From: Alteromonas abrolhosensis
GTDB lineage: Bacteria > Pseudomonadota > Gammaproteobacteria > Enterobacterales > Alteromonadaceae
Assembly: GCF_001953635.1 (NCBI RefSeq)
Contig: NZ_MEJH01000010.1
Location: 1-64,000 of the forward strand
Direction of reading: 5' to 3'
DNA length: 64,000 bases
Positions 19,128-27,790 of this stretch are shown here, piece by piece. Made by a program: the position numbers and the translations under genes. Position 1 is the first letter of the stretch. Each line of letters opens with the position of its first letter. Below the pieces are notes generated by a model. The model was not told the DNA's origin and did no database searches. It saw only the letters and a list, made by a program, of their open reading frames with translations.

Positions 19128-19152
19128 CATTGTTCACAAAACACGAACAATG
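19128..19152. promoter_or_regulatory. Dyad operator candidate in LysR/SDR intergenic region
   Basis: CATTGTTC (19128-19135) is a perfect inverted match to GAACAATG (19145-19152) across 9 bases, placed just before the LysR start codon. Symmetry and position suit LysR autoregulation. A second, wider dyad TAATTCG/CGAATTA spans 19180-19211, nearer the SDR gene. Confidence 0.55.
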
Positions 19153-19233
19153 TTATCGCTTTAGGCAGGTTTTTCATACTAATTCGAGCCAATATAATCG
19201 TTTGCGAATTAACCAACGAAAAGAGAGATAACA

Positions 19234-19989
19234 ATGGCGATTGCATTAATAACAGGTGGAAGTCGAGGGATCGGACGCGCTGGTGCGCTAGCACTAGCTA
19301 AAAGAGGGGTAGACGTTATTATCACCTATAACACTAACGAAAGCGCGGCAAACGAAGTTGTAAACGAAATTCAAAGCTTTGGAAGAAAGGCTTTCGCCCT
19401 GCCCCTTAATACCGCGACGTCTCATTATTCCTTTCCAGAATTTCTCGTTTCGCTTAAAAAAGCGTTGAGCAGTCAATTTGGAGAATCGTCGATTACCTAC
19501 CTGGTAAATAATGCGGGCATTGGAATGAACGCTCCTTTTGCAGAAACCAGTATTAGACAATTCGACACACTATTCGATATGCATGTGAAAGGCCCTTTTT
19601 TCCTGACTCAAACACTTTTACCTATAATCGAAGAAGGCGGGGCAATTCTGAATATATCTTCTGGCTTAGCGCGATTTTGCTTTCCCGGATACAGTGCCTA
19701 TGGAATGGCTAAAGGCGCTGTTGAAGTAATGAGTCGCTATCTGGCGGCCGAGTTAGGAGACCATAACATTAGAGTGAATACCCTTGCACCAGGAGCTATT
19801 GAAACTGACTTTGGCGGAGGCTATATCCGCGATAATAGCGAAGTTAATAAAGCTGTTGCCTCTCAAACGGCACTAGGTCGCGTGGGTAAGCCCGAAGATA
19901 TTGGTGCCGTTATGGCGGCGCTTTTGAGTGATGATTGTTATTGGGTTAACGGCCAACGGGTTGAGGCATCTGGCGGGATGAAATTATAG
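19234..19989 (+). CDS. SDR-family NAD(P)-dependent oxidoreductase
   Basis: This 251-aa classical short-chain dehydrogenase has the cofactor motif TGGSRGIG at about 7-14, NNAGIG at about 92-97, and the catalytic Ser plus YxxxK in SSGLARFCFPGYSAYGMAKG. The C-terminus DDCYWVNGQRVEASGG is the usual SDR ending. Substrate is unknown. AGAGAG lies before the ATG. Divergence from the LysR gene suggests a regulated, inducible enzyme. Confidence 0.9.
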   Translation: MAIALITGGSRGIGRAGALALAKRGVDVIITYNTNESAANEVVNEIQSFGRKAFALPLNTATSHYSFPEFLVSLKKALSSQFGESSITYLVNNAGIGMNAPFAETSIRQFDTLFDMHVKGPFFLTQTLLPIIEEGGAILNISSGLARFCFPGYSAYGMAKGAVEVMSRYLAAELGDHNIRVNTLAPGAIETDFGGGYIRDNSEVNKAVASQTALGRVGKPEDIGAVMAALLSDDCYWVNGQRVEASGGMKL

Positions 19990-20047
19990 TCACTCCATGT
20001 AATTCCCGTTAATGCTAATTTTCGTTCGTTAATAAACCGGGGTAAAG

Positions 20048-20076
20048 GCCTTTGCAACCTTTGAGGCTGCAAAGGC
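20048..20076 (+). terminator. Stem-loop after SDR gene
   Basis: GCCTTTGCA (20048-20056) pairs with TGCAAAGGC (20068-20076). No strong T-run follows, so it is a possible terminator only. Confidence 0.45.
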
Positions 20077-20224
20077 ACTTCAGAAAGAGTAATATAGCGT
20101 AAATAGCCGATATTTAACTACCTGAGCTTAAAGGTTACGTACAGGCTAAAAAGTATTGTTGAGTCTCCAAGATAATACCTGTGCTTAATGTATTTTTTAA
20201 GAAATAAGGTCTAAGACAAATACT

Positions 20225-20407
20225 ATGAAGTCGCTACCCGAAGAACCAGAAAAACCACTAAGAGATGATTGCTGTGGTGGCGGTTCGTGTTGCCCGTGTA
20301 TTTGGGACGTATACTATGAAAAGCTTGATAAATGGAAAGAGGCAAAGCGAGAATTTGAAGAGCAAAATAACAGCCAGCCTTCAACAAATATCGAACCCAA
20401 AGATTAG
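20225..20407 (+). CDS. Cys-rich 60-aa protein with oxidoreductase-like N-terminal domain
   Basis: This 60-residue protein has the segment DDCCGGGSCCPCIWDVYYEKL, with five cysteines, followed by a charged helical tail. The pattern D-CC-G-x-C-C-xWDxYxxxL is that of the small oxidoreductase-like domain (Pfam Oxidored-like), also found at the N-terminus of some eukaryotic mitochondrial proteins. Function is unknown; metal or Fe-S binding is plausible from the cysteines but not shown. The Shine-Dalgarno site is weak. A second ORF overlaps in another frame, but this one carries the recognisable motif. Confidence 0.75.
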   Translation: MKSLPEEPEKPLRDDCCGGGSCCPCIWDVYYEKLDKWKEAKREFEEQNNSQPSTNIEPKD

Positions 20408-20563
20408 TGCGCGATACCAAAAACAAAGCTCGCGCTTTTTATCTGCATTATAAACTCAGTTAACACAAACACTGACCCAGAGACTTATAACCCTCTGCAG
20501 AGCTTAATGCACCCTCATCTTTAAACTTCTCATTTACAATTTTCACTTCCCTTGCTATCTTAA

Positions 20564-20577
20564 CTTAATCGATTAAG
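20564..20577. promoter_or_regulatory. LacI-family-type operator
   Basis: CTTAATCGATTAAG is a perfect 14-bp palindrome with the central CG step typical of LacI-family operators. It lies 187 bp before the sucrose phosphorylase start. No LacI-type gene is in the window, so the regulator would act from elsewhere. Confidence 0.55.
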
Positions 20578-20633
20578 AATTTGATTTTCTATGTATCTCA
20601 GCTGAATTTGGATTGCTCATCATAGAAGATTAA

Positions 20634-20695
20634 GAATTAAGCTAAATCCAATACATGGTCAATAGCGAACCTACCACGTTGGTAGTGCTTAATTC
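20634..20695. repeat. Nested dyad in sucrose phosphorylase leader
   Basis: GAATTAAGC (20634-20642) is inverted as GCTTAATTC (20687-20695). Inside it, CTACCA-CGT-TGGTAG (20671-20685) forms a smaller hairpin. It could be an mRNA leader structure or a second operator region. It lies 70 bp before the start codon. Confidence 0.4.
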
Positions 20696-20764
20696 GTAGT
20701 AATGTGTGCTCGCGATACACAATGGAAGTACGAGCAAGCGCATGCTGAATTTTGGAGAGTTATC

Positions 20765-22261
20765 ATGTCAATACGCAATGGCGTTCAATTAATCACCTAT
20801 GCAGACCGACTAGGCGATGGCAACATCGAAAGCCTAACGAGCGTACTTCAGGGCCCATTAAATGGACTATTCGCTGGTGTTCACGTTCTTCCCTTTTATT
20901 ATCCTTATGATGGCGAAGACGCAGGCTTTGATCCTATCGACCACACATCGGTCGATAAGCGCTTAGGCGATTGGAACAACATCAAAAAGCTTGGTGAATC
21001 GGTAGATATCATGGCCGACCTGATAGTCAATCATATGTCGGGACAAAGTGAAGCGTTTAAAGACGTGCTAAAAAATGGGCGAGACTCTGCTTATTGGCCA
21101 CTGTTTCTAACTAAAGAAGATATTTTTAAGGGCAATGACCAAGCACAAATTGACGAACAAATTGCGCAAGTATTTCGCCCTCGCCCAACGCCATTTTTTA
21201 GCGATTATAAAGTAGGCACAGAAACTGACAGCCCCGAAACTGTGCCATTTTGGACAACCTTTACCTCAAACCAAATTGATATTGATGTAGAGTCACAGCT
21301 AGGCAAAGACTATCTATCGTCTATTCTTCAATCGTTTACTGAAAGCAATGTAGATCTTATAAGATTAGATGCGGCGGGATACGCAATTAAACGTGCAGGC
21401 ACGAACTGTTTTATGCTGGAAGAAACCTTCGAATTTATCGAAGAGCTATCTAATCGCGCACGTGGTATGGGTATGCAATGTCTGGTAGAAATTCACAGCC
21501 ACTATCAAACACAGATTGATATTGCCGCACGTTGCGATAGTGTTTACGACTTTGCTTTACCTCCCCTTGTACTGCACACCTTATTTACTAAAAATGCAGA
21601 GGCATTGGCGCACTGGCTGTCCATTTCGCCACGAAACTGCTTTACCGTGCTTGATACTCACGATGGCATCGGCATTGTTGATGTGGGCGCTAGTGGCGCC
21701 AAGCCAGGCCTGCTTTCTGCGGATGCGATTAACGCGCTTGTTGAGCAAATACATGAAAATTCCAATGGCGAGTCTAAGAAAGCTACAGGTGCTGCGGCAA
21801 ATAATGTCGATCTTTATCAGGTCAACTGCACATACTACGACGCGTTAGGTAAAGATAACTTTGCCTATTTGGTTGCGCGCGCCATACAGTTCTTTAGCCC
21901 GGGTATTCCTCAGGTTTATTACGGAGGTTTGCTTGCTGTTGAAAACGACATGGCTTTACTTGCTAAAACCAATGTTGGCCGCGACATTAACCGCCCATAC
22001 TTGTCTACTGCCATGGTGAAAGAAGCCGTTGAAAAGCCAGTGGTTAAAGGTTTGATGCAGCTTATTAGGCTAAGAAACGAAAGCCCTGCGTTCAATGGCA
22101 ACTTTGATGTGAGTTACGTCAACAATGTATTGGCGCTTTCGTGGAAAAAAGGCGATGACGCAGCTTCATTAAATGTTAATTTCAGCACAATGGATGCAAC
22201 TGTTCATACAGTGGATAATGGTGAAGAAAGTGTGTTGTCAATCGACTCACTACTTGGTTAA
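20765..22261 (+). CDS. Sucrose phosphorylase-type glycoside hydrolase (GH13_18)
   Basis: GH13 subfamily 18 enzymes convert sucrose and phosphate to glucose-1-phosphate and fructose by a retaining mechanism. Catalytic residues are visible: nucleophile Asp202 (IRLDAAGYA), acid/base Glu242 (CLVEIHSHY) and transition-state Asp300 (LDTHDGIG). The length of 498 aa fits the family (about 500). No signal peptide is present, so it is cytosolic. The ATG at 20765 is chosen for its GGAGAG site; an upstream in-frame start lacks one. No transporter, kinase or regulator adjoins it. Activity on sucrose-6-phosphate or glucosylglycerate, also found in GH13_18, cannot be excluded. Confidence 0.87.
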   Translation: MSIRNGVQLITYADRLGDGNIESLTSVLQGPLNGLFAGVHVLPFYYPYDGEDAGFDPIDHTSVDKRLGDWNNIKKLGESVDIMADLIVNHMSGQSEAFKDVLKNGRDSAYWPLFLTKEDIFKGNDQAQIDEQIAQVFRPRPTPFFSDYKVGTETDSPETVPFWTTFTSNQIDIDVESQLGKDYLSSILQSFTESNVDLIRLDAAGYAIKRAGTNCFMLEETFEFIEELSNRARGMGMQCLVEIHSHYQTQIDIAARCDSVYDFALPPLVLHTLFTKNAEALAHWLSISPRNCFTVLDTHDGIGIVDVGASGAKPGLLSADAINALVEQIHENSNGESKKATGAAANNVDLYQVNCTYYDALGKDNFAYLVARAIQFFSPGIPQVYYGGLLAVENDMALLAKTNVGRDINRPYLSTAMVKEAVEKPVVKGLMQLIRLRNESPAFNGNFDVSYVNNVLALSWKKGDDAASLNVNFSTMDATVHTVDNGEESVLSIDSLLG

Positions 22262-22316
22262 AACGCACTCTCTAGCGTTAGCTTAGCTACTTAGCGTTCA
22301 GCTATTTAGAAATTAA

Positions 22317-22356
22317 CACGTGCCGTCAATGCGCTTAAACGCATTAGCGGCACGTA
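22317..22356 (+). terminator. Long stem-loop after sucrose phosphorylase
   Basis: ACGTGCCG (22318-22325) pairs with CGGCACGT (22348-22355), with an inner AATGCG/CGCATT stem (22328-22333, 22340-22345). No T-run follows. It could be a terminator or an mRNA 3' stabiliser. Confidence 0.5.
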
Positions 22357-22473
22357 AACCTTGTATTAGCCATTACGATTTAAGTATTGAAAGCCCCATC
22401 AGAAGAACCGCTATTGTTATGAATTAACTCAGTACTCGTTTACCTAAACGACGTATCATGTTTTGTTGGTGTT

Positions 22474-22914
22474 TTATCTGTAGTCGTCGTTATACGCCCT
22501 ACCCCAGTCACATAGCTGACGTAAAGTTGGCTCTAGTGTACGGCCTAAATCGGTAAGAGAATACTCTACACGAGGGGGCACTTCTGCATACACTTTCCTG
22601 TTTACCAACCCATCACGCTCTAACTCTCTTAGCTGCTGTGTAAGCATTTTTTGGGTAACGCCTTGCAATCGTCTACGCAACTGACTGAAACGTAGCGTTT
22701 TATGGCAAAGGTGCCACAAAATAACCCCTTTCCATTTACCGCCTATTATCTCAAGGGATACTGCTACGCCACAAATGTATTGATTTGAGTCGTTCGTATT
22801 TTCTGCAGCATTGGGCGCATTATCTTGTTTCTGGCTTTTTAGGACGGCGTTATTATCAATGTCTGATGTCACAGCACTTTCCTCTGCCACTACACTGTTC
22901 AAAGTTGCGGTCAT
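22474..22914 (-). CDS. HxlR-family transcriptional regulator
   Basis: This 146-aa protein carries the HxlR-type winged helix: CGVAVSLEIIGGKWKGVILWHL, then RFSQLRRRLQGVTQKMLTQQL and the wing PRVEYSLTDLGRTL. The N-terminal 45 residues are polar and probably disordered. The single Cys directly before the domain is at the position used as a redox/electrophile sensor in regulators such as YodB and HypR. The ATG at 22914 follows GAGGGAG; a longer in-frame start exists but lacks a site. It is divergent from an AcuI/YhdH-like reductase, its likely target. Confidence 0.9.
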   Translation of the reverse strand: MTATLNSVVAEESAVTSDIDNNAVLKSQKQDNAPNAAENTNDSNQYICGVAVSLEIIGGKWKGVILWHLCHKTLRFSQLRRRLQGVTQKMLTQQLRELERDGLVNRKVYAEVPPRVEYSLTDLGRTLEPTLRQLCDWGRAYNDDYR

Positions 22915-23050
22915 ACTACTCCCTCGTAGAGTAACTACGTTCATATTTACTACGTAACAGGCACTGTTATTGACGTCAGCATTGATGTAGGTGCGCTTTG
23001 TCCAAGCAATCAATCGAACAAAGGGTTTACATCACGCCAATAGTATCTTT

Positions 23051-23065
23051 TAGGGTACTACCCTA
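23051..23065. promoter_or_regulatory. Palindromic operator candidate between hxlR-type and reductase genes
   Basis: TAGGGTA-C-TACCCTA is a perfect 15-bp inverted repeat about 80 bp before the reductase start. Its position between divergent genes suits an HxlR dimer site. Confidence 0.5.
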
Positions 23066-23142
23066 CTAAAAAGTGCATACTTGCGCAAAGTTTATATATT
23101 GTCACAATGGGTAGCGTAATCATTCGACTAACGGAGACAGGT

Positions 23143-24132
23143 ATGACATCGTTTAAAGCTTTGCTTGTAGAAAAACAGGAAGATAAATCCTTCACGCGCA
23201 ACGTAACGCAACGCTCACTTGATGATTTGCCTGAAGGCTCGCTACTCATTAAGGTGCATTATTCATCGCTTAACTACAAAGATGCACTGTCAGCAACCGG
23301 CAACCCAGGTGTGAGCAGAAACTTTCCTCATACCCCAGGAATTGATGCAGCAGGCACAGTGGTATCGTGTGATGACAATCGCTTTAAAGAAGGCGATGAA
23401 GTTATTGTCACTGGATTTGACCTCGGTATGAATACCTCAGGAGGCTTTGGTGAGTACATAAGAATTCCAAGTGAATGGGCGGTAGCTAAACCAAATGGCC
23501 TTACGTTGAGAGAGTCTATGGTTATTGGTACCGCAGGCTTTACCGCTGGGCTATCGGTACAAGGCTTGGTTGAACATTACGTTACTCCAAAAAAGGGCGA
23601 CGTATTAGTCACAGGAGCCACTGGCGGCGTGGGGTCGGTCGCTGTAGCACTGCTAGCTAAAGCGGGGTATTCGGTAGTGGCATGTACCGGAAAAAAGGAG
23701 CATGAGGCATTCTTAAAAGCACTGGGGGCGAGCAAAGTGATAACCCGCGACGAGTTATTAGAAAATAAAGAACGCCCTATGTTAAAAGAGCTATACGCTG
23801 GCGCTATTGATACGGTAGGCGGTGAATATTTAGCGCAGGCAATTAAAGCGACACAATATGGCGGCACAGTAACGTGCTGTGGCCTAACCGCATCTGCTGA
23901 ACTTAACGTAAGCGTATTTCCGTTTATCTTACGAGGCGTGTCGCTTCTCGGTATCGACTCTGTGCAGTGCCCTATGCCACCTCGTTTGAGGTTGTGGGAC
24001 AAGCTTGCTAGCGAATGGAAGCTGGACTGTCTTGACGAACTTACTCAAGAGATCCCGTTAGGTGATATAAGCACAAAGATTGATGCAATTCTAAACGGAC
24101 AGGTAACCGGTAGAACACTAGTGAAGCTGTGA
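23143..24132 (+). CDS. AcuI/YhdH-type acrylyl-CoA reductase (MDR family)
   Basis: This 329-aa zinc-free medium-chain dehydrogenase is of the YhdH/AcuI type, which reduces acrylyl-CoA to propionyl-CoA with NADPH. The YhdH-like N-terminus (YSSLNYKDALSATG, FPHTPGIDAAGTV) and the nucleotide-binding VTGATGGVGS are clear. In marine bacteria AcuI protects against acrylate formed from DMSP. The ATG at 23143 follows GGAGACAGG. Divergence from a Cys-bearing HxlR regulator fits electrophile-induced expression, by inference. A general quinone reductase role is the alternative. Confidence 0.85.
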   Translation: MTSFKALLVEKQEDKSFTRNVTQRSLDDLPEGSLLIKVHYSSLNYKDALSATGNPGVSRNFPHTPGIDAAGTVVSCDDNRFKEGDEVIVTGFDLGMNTSGGFGEYIRIPSEWAVAKPNGLTLRESMVIGTAGFTAGLSVQGLVEHYVTPKKGDVLVTGATGGVGSVAVALLAKAGYSVVACTGKKEHEAFLKALGASKVITRDELLENKERPMLKELYAGAIDTVGGEYLAQAIKATQYGGTVTCCGLTASAELNVSVFPFILRGVSLLGIDSVQCPMPPRLRLWDKLASEWKLDCLDELTQEIPLGDISTKIDAILNGQVTGRTLVKL

Positions 24133-24290
24133 AGGTATACCATGGCAGGTTGACTCCGACAGCGCGCACTGTGCGAAAAAAGCACATGATCCTTGGAAAG
24201 TTACTAAAATTAGACATTTAAATTAAAATAGAACGGCTGCCAAGCTACCATTCAAAAACCCATAAAGCGGAAATTTATCAGTGTGTAATG

Positions 24291-24316
24291 AAAAGGGACG
24301 CTAAATAGCGTCCCCA
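24291..24316 (-). terminator. Terminator after catalase gene
   Basis: GGGACGCTA pairs with TAGCGTCCC around AA. On the minus strand it ends in TTTT, 28 bases past the catalase stop. Confidence 0.85.
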
Positions 24317-24343
24317 TAGATAACTACGATTAAGTGCGTTGTG

Positions 24344-26410
24344 TTATCTCGCCCAGTAACGAATCTCCCTAAGGGTCTTAATAAAGTCTTTAGCCGAATT
24401 TTTTTCTACATCAATAAATCCGTCGTCCATCTTGCTGTCAAGACCCACTGCTTCAATCAATGGCATTGCTTCATCGGTATAACCAATGAACTTATTATGT
24501 GCAAACGCATCAGAGACAAAATCTCTAGCTTCGGGTTTTTCAGCCAACGTTTTTGCGCCAGATTTTGAAAGCAGTAGTAATACTGCATCGTAGAGCACAG
24601 AAGGGCCGCCATCTACTTTTTGTTGCGCATCGACTTTCTTGCCCTTGTCACAGACTACGCCGCCAATTTGAGGTGCCACCACCTCAAACATAGCGCCTTC
24701 TTTTTCTAATGCATCCTTAACTGCTTCCAGTATTTTTCCATCTAAGTCGTCGCTTACCAGAATACCTAATTTACGCCCCTTAAAGGTATTAGGCGCATTC
24801 TTCAAGATGCTCAATGCATCAGACTTAACAAGATCGTCCCTAGTAGGCATGGCGGCCTCGGCTGGCGCAGGCATCTCTTCAAACCCTAGTGCTTCGGCAA
24901 CTGCCTTAGCCAGGTCTTTATCTACATTTAATAGGTGCGACACTACCCTTTCGCGTATAGCTAACTTTTCTACTTTAGACAACTCAAACGCGAAAGCATC
25001 ACGAATATGCTCTTGCTCTGTTTCTGTTTGACTCAAATAGAATTGGCGAGCCTGGCTATAGTGGTCGGCAAACGTTTCTGAGCGGTGGCGGACTTTTTGA
25101 CCTGAGACTTCTTCACTATGAGATTGGAACCCGTGAGCCGGACAAGCGCGAGGGTTATTCTCATCACCTTCCCACGAGTTAGGTTCGTAGTTCACTCTTC
25201 CCTTCGGATTGTGCATAGCCATATGACCATCTTGCTGGAAGTGGCGCATTGGGCACTTAGGGGCATTTATAGGCAAATGAGTGAAATTAGTACTTCCGAG
25301 ACGCTTAAGCTGAGTGTCTAGATAAGAGAAATTTCTACCTTGTAATAGTGGGTCATTGGTAAAATCGATACCTGGTACAATATTTTGTGTACAGAATGCG
25401 ACCTGCTCTGTCTCGGCAAAGAAATTATCTACCATTTTGTTTAGAACCATTTTACCCACTATCTTAACGGGCACCTGTTCCTCTGGAATGAGTTTAGTAG
25501 CATCTAGTACATCAAATTCAAAGTTGTCCGCGAATTCTTGGTCAAAGATCTGCATACCAAGCTCCCACTCTGGGAAATCGCCGGCAAGAATAGCGTTCCA
25601 TAAATCTCTACGATGAAAGTCTGGATCTGCACCATTGATTTTAAGTGCTTCATTCCAAACAACCGATTGAAGACCCTGTTTTGGTTTCCAGTGGAACTTA
25701 ACGTACTTCATCTCACCTTTTGCATTAATGAGCTTAAACGTATGAACGCCGAAGCCTTCCATAAAACGGAATGAGCGAGGAATAGCGCGATCTGACATTG
25801 CCCACATCAACATATGCGTGGACTCTGGGCTTAAACTTGCGAAATCCCAAAAGTTATCATGGGCTGTTTGAGCTTGAGGAAAACCTCTATCCGGCTCTTG
25901 TTTCGCTGAATGGATCAAGTCGGGAAATTTAATCGCGTCCTGAATGAAGAATACTGGAATGTTGTTACCAACTAAGTCCCAGTTGCCTTCCTGTGTGTAG
26001 AATTTTACGGCAAAGCCTCGAACATCCCTAGCAAGGTCAGGAGAACCTTGGTTACCTGCAACCGTCGAGAAACGCGTAAATACAGGTGTTTTCTTACCTT
26101 TTTCTTGAAAAATATCGGCGCAAGTAATATCGGATAAAGACTCATATGTCTCAAAATAGCCATGGGCTCCATATCCTCTCGCATGAACTACGCGCTCTGG
26201 AATTCGCTCATGATCGAAATGGAAAATTTTCTCACGCATTACATGATCTTCGAGAGTCGTAGGGCCTCTAACTCCCGCTTTCAACGAATTTTGATCGTCG
26301 TGCACGGGACAGCCTTGCGCGGTCGTCATGACCGGGTATCCGTCGCCCGCCTTTTGATGTAGTTCGCCGCCCTGTCCTTTGTTTCCTTCATACTTAAATG
26401 ATTCAGCCAT
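24344..26410 (-). CDS. katE: Large-subunit monofunctional catalase (HPII type)
   Basis: This clade 2 catalase degrades hydrogen peroxide in the cytoplasm. The 688-aa length includes the extra C-terminal flavodoxin/GATase1-like domain from about residue 540 ([14 protein letters not shown]). Catalytic His76 (RVVHARGYG), Asn149 (GNWDLVGNN) and the proximal heme ligand Tyr363 (RNFSYLDTQ) are present. AAGGAA precedes the ATG. E. coli KatE is 753 aa with a longer N-terminal extension, missing here. The gene stands alone with its own terminator. Confidence 0.95.
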   Translation of the reverse strand: MAESFKYEGNKGQGGELHQKAGDGYPVMTTAQGCPVHDDQNSLKAGVRGPTTLEDHVMREKIFHFDHERIPERVVHARGYGAHGYFETYESLSDITCADIFQEKGKKTPVFTRFSTVAGNQGSPDLARDVRGFAVKFYTQEGNWDLVGNNIPVFFIQDAIKFPDLIHSAKQEPDRGFPQAQTAHDNFWDFASLSPESTHMLMWAMSDRAIPRSFRFMEGFGVHTFKLINAKGEMKYVKFHWKPKQGLQSVVWNEALKINGADPDFHRRDLWNAILAGDFPEWELGMQIFDQEFADNFEFDVLDATKLIPEEQVPVKIVGKMVLNKMVDNFFAETEQVAFCTQNIVPGIDFTNDPLLQGRNFSYLDTQLKRLGSTNFTHLPINAPKCPMRHFQQDGHMAMHNPKGRVNYEPNSWEGDENNPRACPAHGFQSHSEEVSGQKVRHRSETFADHYSQARQFYLSQTETEQEHIRDAFAFELSKVEKLAIRERVVSHLLNVDKDLAKAVAEALGFEEMPAPAEAAMPTRDDLVKSDALSILKNAPNTFKGRKLGILVSDDLDGKILEAVKDALEKEGAMFEVVAPQIGGVVCDKGKKVDAQQKVDGGPSVLYDAVLLLLSKSGAKTLAEKPEARDFVSDAFAHNKFIGYTDEAMPLIEAVGLDSKMDDGFIDVEKNSAKDFIKTLREIRYWAR

Positions 26411-26676
26411 GATTGTTCCTTGTCGTAAAAGTTAAACACACATCTCATCGTTATTTAATGAATGTCTACCAATCACAGCAAATTAGAGTCCATATAAAAA
26501 CTCAAAATAATCAGTAATTTAAAAAACAAGCTGGCGAAAAAATGACAATCTTACAATTTGAGAAGAAAGTTTTACACGTGTCCAGTTTAAAGCGCCTTCA
26601 ACTAAGCAAGATTTCGACCTTTGTTAGGGGAGCAACTTTCGCCCCCCTATAACGTAAACTTTTCGAAATTTCGTTG

Positions 26677-27690
26677 TTAAAAGCCCTCTAGAACCAACTT
26701 ACCGATGGCGCGCCCTTCTTCTAAAATTTTGTGAGCGTCGATTAAGTTAGCAGCGTTAATTTTACCTAAGTGTTTGCCAACGGTAGTTCTAATTTTGCCT
26801 TCGTCAATAAGCGATGCTACCTGAGTAAGTAGACGGCTTTGCTCTGCCATATCGTCGGTCTCAAACATTGAGCGCGTAAACATAAACTCCCAATGAAGTG
26901 ACAAGCTCTTTTGTTTAAGCTTGGCTACATCAAGACTTTCTGGGTCGTCAATTAGCGCCAGTTTGCCCTTCGGCTTCATAACTTCAACAAAGCTATCAAT
27001 GTACTGGTGTGTGTTATTTAAACTTGCGACATGCGTCACTTCACCAATGTCTAATGCCTTGATTTGCTCAGCCATGGGCTTACTGTGATCCACTACGTAG
27101 TCGGCACCTAACTCCTGTACCCAGCTTTTCGAGCTTTCACGCGAGGCAGTAGCAATCACGGTGGCTCCCGTTAGTACTTTAAGCAATTGCAGCATAATAG
27201 AACCTACGCCACCAGCTGCGCCTACCACAAGCACAACCTCATCGCTTTTTTCACTTTGCTGCTTCAGTGCGAGGTGATCAAATAACAATTCGTACGCGGT
27301 AATTGTGGTTAGTGGTAGCGCCGCAGCATCGCTGTCTGACAAAGACTTCGGTGCTTTACCCACAATGCGTTCATCAACTAATTGAAATTCAGCGTTTGAG
27401 CCGGCTCTGGTAAGATCGCCCGCGTAATAAACTCTGTCTCCAACGGCAAATTCGGTAACATCTGCACCAATATCAACCACTTCGCCCACTGCATCCCAGC
27501 CAAGTATTTTAGGCTCACCACCCTCTGGGTTTACGCGATGTCGAATTTTATAGTCGACAGGATTAACTGCTATAGCATTAATTTTAACAAGTAAGTCCCG
27601 ACCCGACGCGAAGGGCTTTTCAACTTCAATGTCCATTAATGCATTGGGTTCATTGATATCAAGTGATTGGGTAAAGCCGATAGCTTTCAT
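26677..27690 (-). CDS. Zinc-free alcohol dehydrogenase/quinone oxidoreductase-like protein
   Basis: This 337-aa medium-chain dehydrogenase is of the family often named zinc-binding alcohol dehydrogenase (ZADH/QOR-like). It has an N-terminal GroES-like fold (AVNPVDYKIRH, GWDAVGEVVDIG) and a Rossmann segment VVGAAGGVGSIML. Structural zinc cysteines are absent, so it is more like quinone oxidoreductase. AGGAGA precedes the ATG. It is divergent from a LysR gene, which suggests substrate-dependent control. Physiological substrate unknown. Confidence 0.85.
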   Translation of the reverse strand: MKAIGFTQSLDINEPNALMDIEVEKPFASGRDLLVKINAIAVNPVDYKIRHRVNPEGGEPKILGWDAVGEVVDIGADVTEFAVGDRVYYAGDLTRAGSNAEFQLVDERIVGKAPKSLSDSDAAALPLTTITAYELLFDHLALKQQSEKSDEVVLVVGAAGGVGSIMLQLLKVLTGATVIATASRESSKSWVQELGADYVVDHSKPMAEQIKALDIGEVTHVASLNNTHQYIDSFVEVMKPKGKLALIDDPESLDVAKLKQKSLSLHWEFMFTRSMFETDDMAEQSRLLTQVASLIDEGKIRTTVGKHLGKINAANLIDAHKILEEGRAIGKLVLEGF

Positions 27691-27769
27691 TGTTCGTCTC
27701 TCCTTTGAGTTATACCTTCATCATACGCTTGATTAAATTCCGATAAACAGCACAATAAAAGAAACATTA

Positions 27770-27784
27770 TCAAATAATATTTGA
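27770..27784. promoter_or_regulatory. Palindrome in oxidoreductase/LysR intergenic region
   Basis: TCAAAT-AAT-ATTTGA is a perfect 15-bp dyad ending 6 bases before the LysR start. It may be a LysR-type operator. Confidence 0.45.
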
Positions 27785-27790
27785 AAATCT

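Larger units (their letters stand above)
20408..20764. other. Intergenic leader upstream of sucrose phosphorylase
   Basis: This 357-bp AT-rich region has no credible gene. It holds a 14-bp LacI-type palindrome and a nested dyad near its 3' end (both annotated separately), so it is probably the regulated promoter and 5' leader of the downstream gene. Confidence 0.6.

Noticed and set aside
26624-26673. AGGGG...CCCCT hairpin and CGAAATTTCG palindrome after the oxidoreductase gene
   Set aside because: Arms are short and no T-run follows, so a terminator or operator is not supportable.
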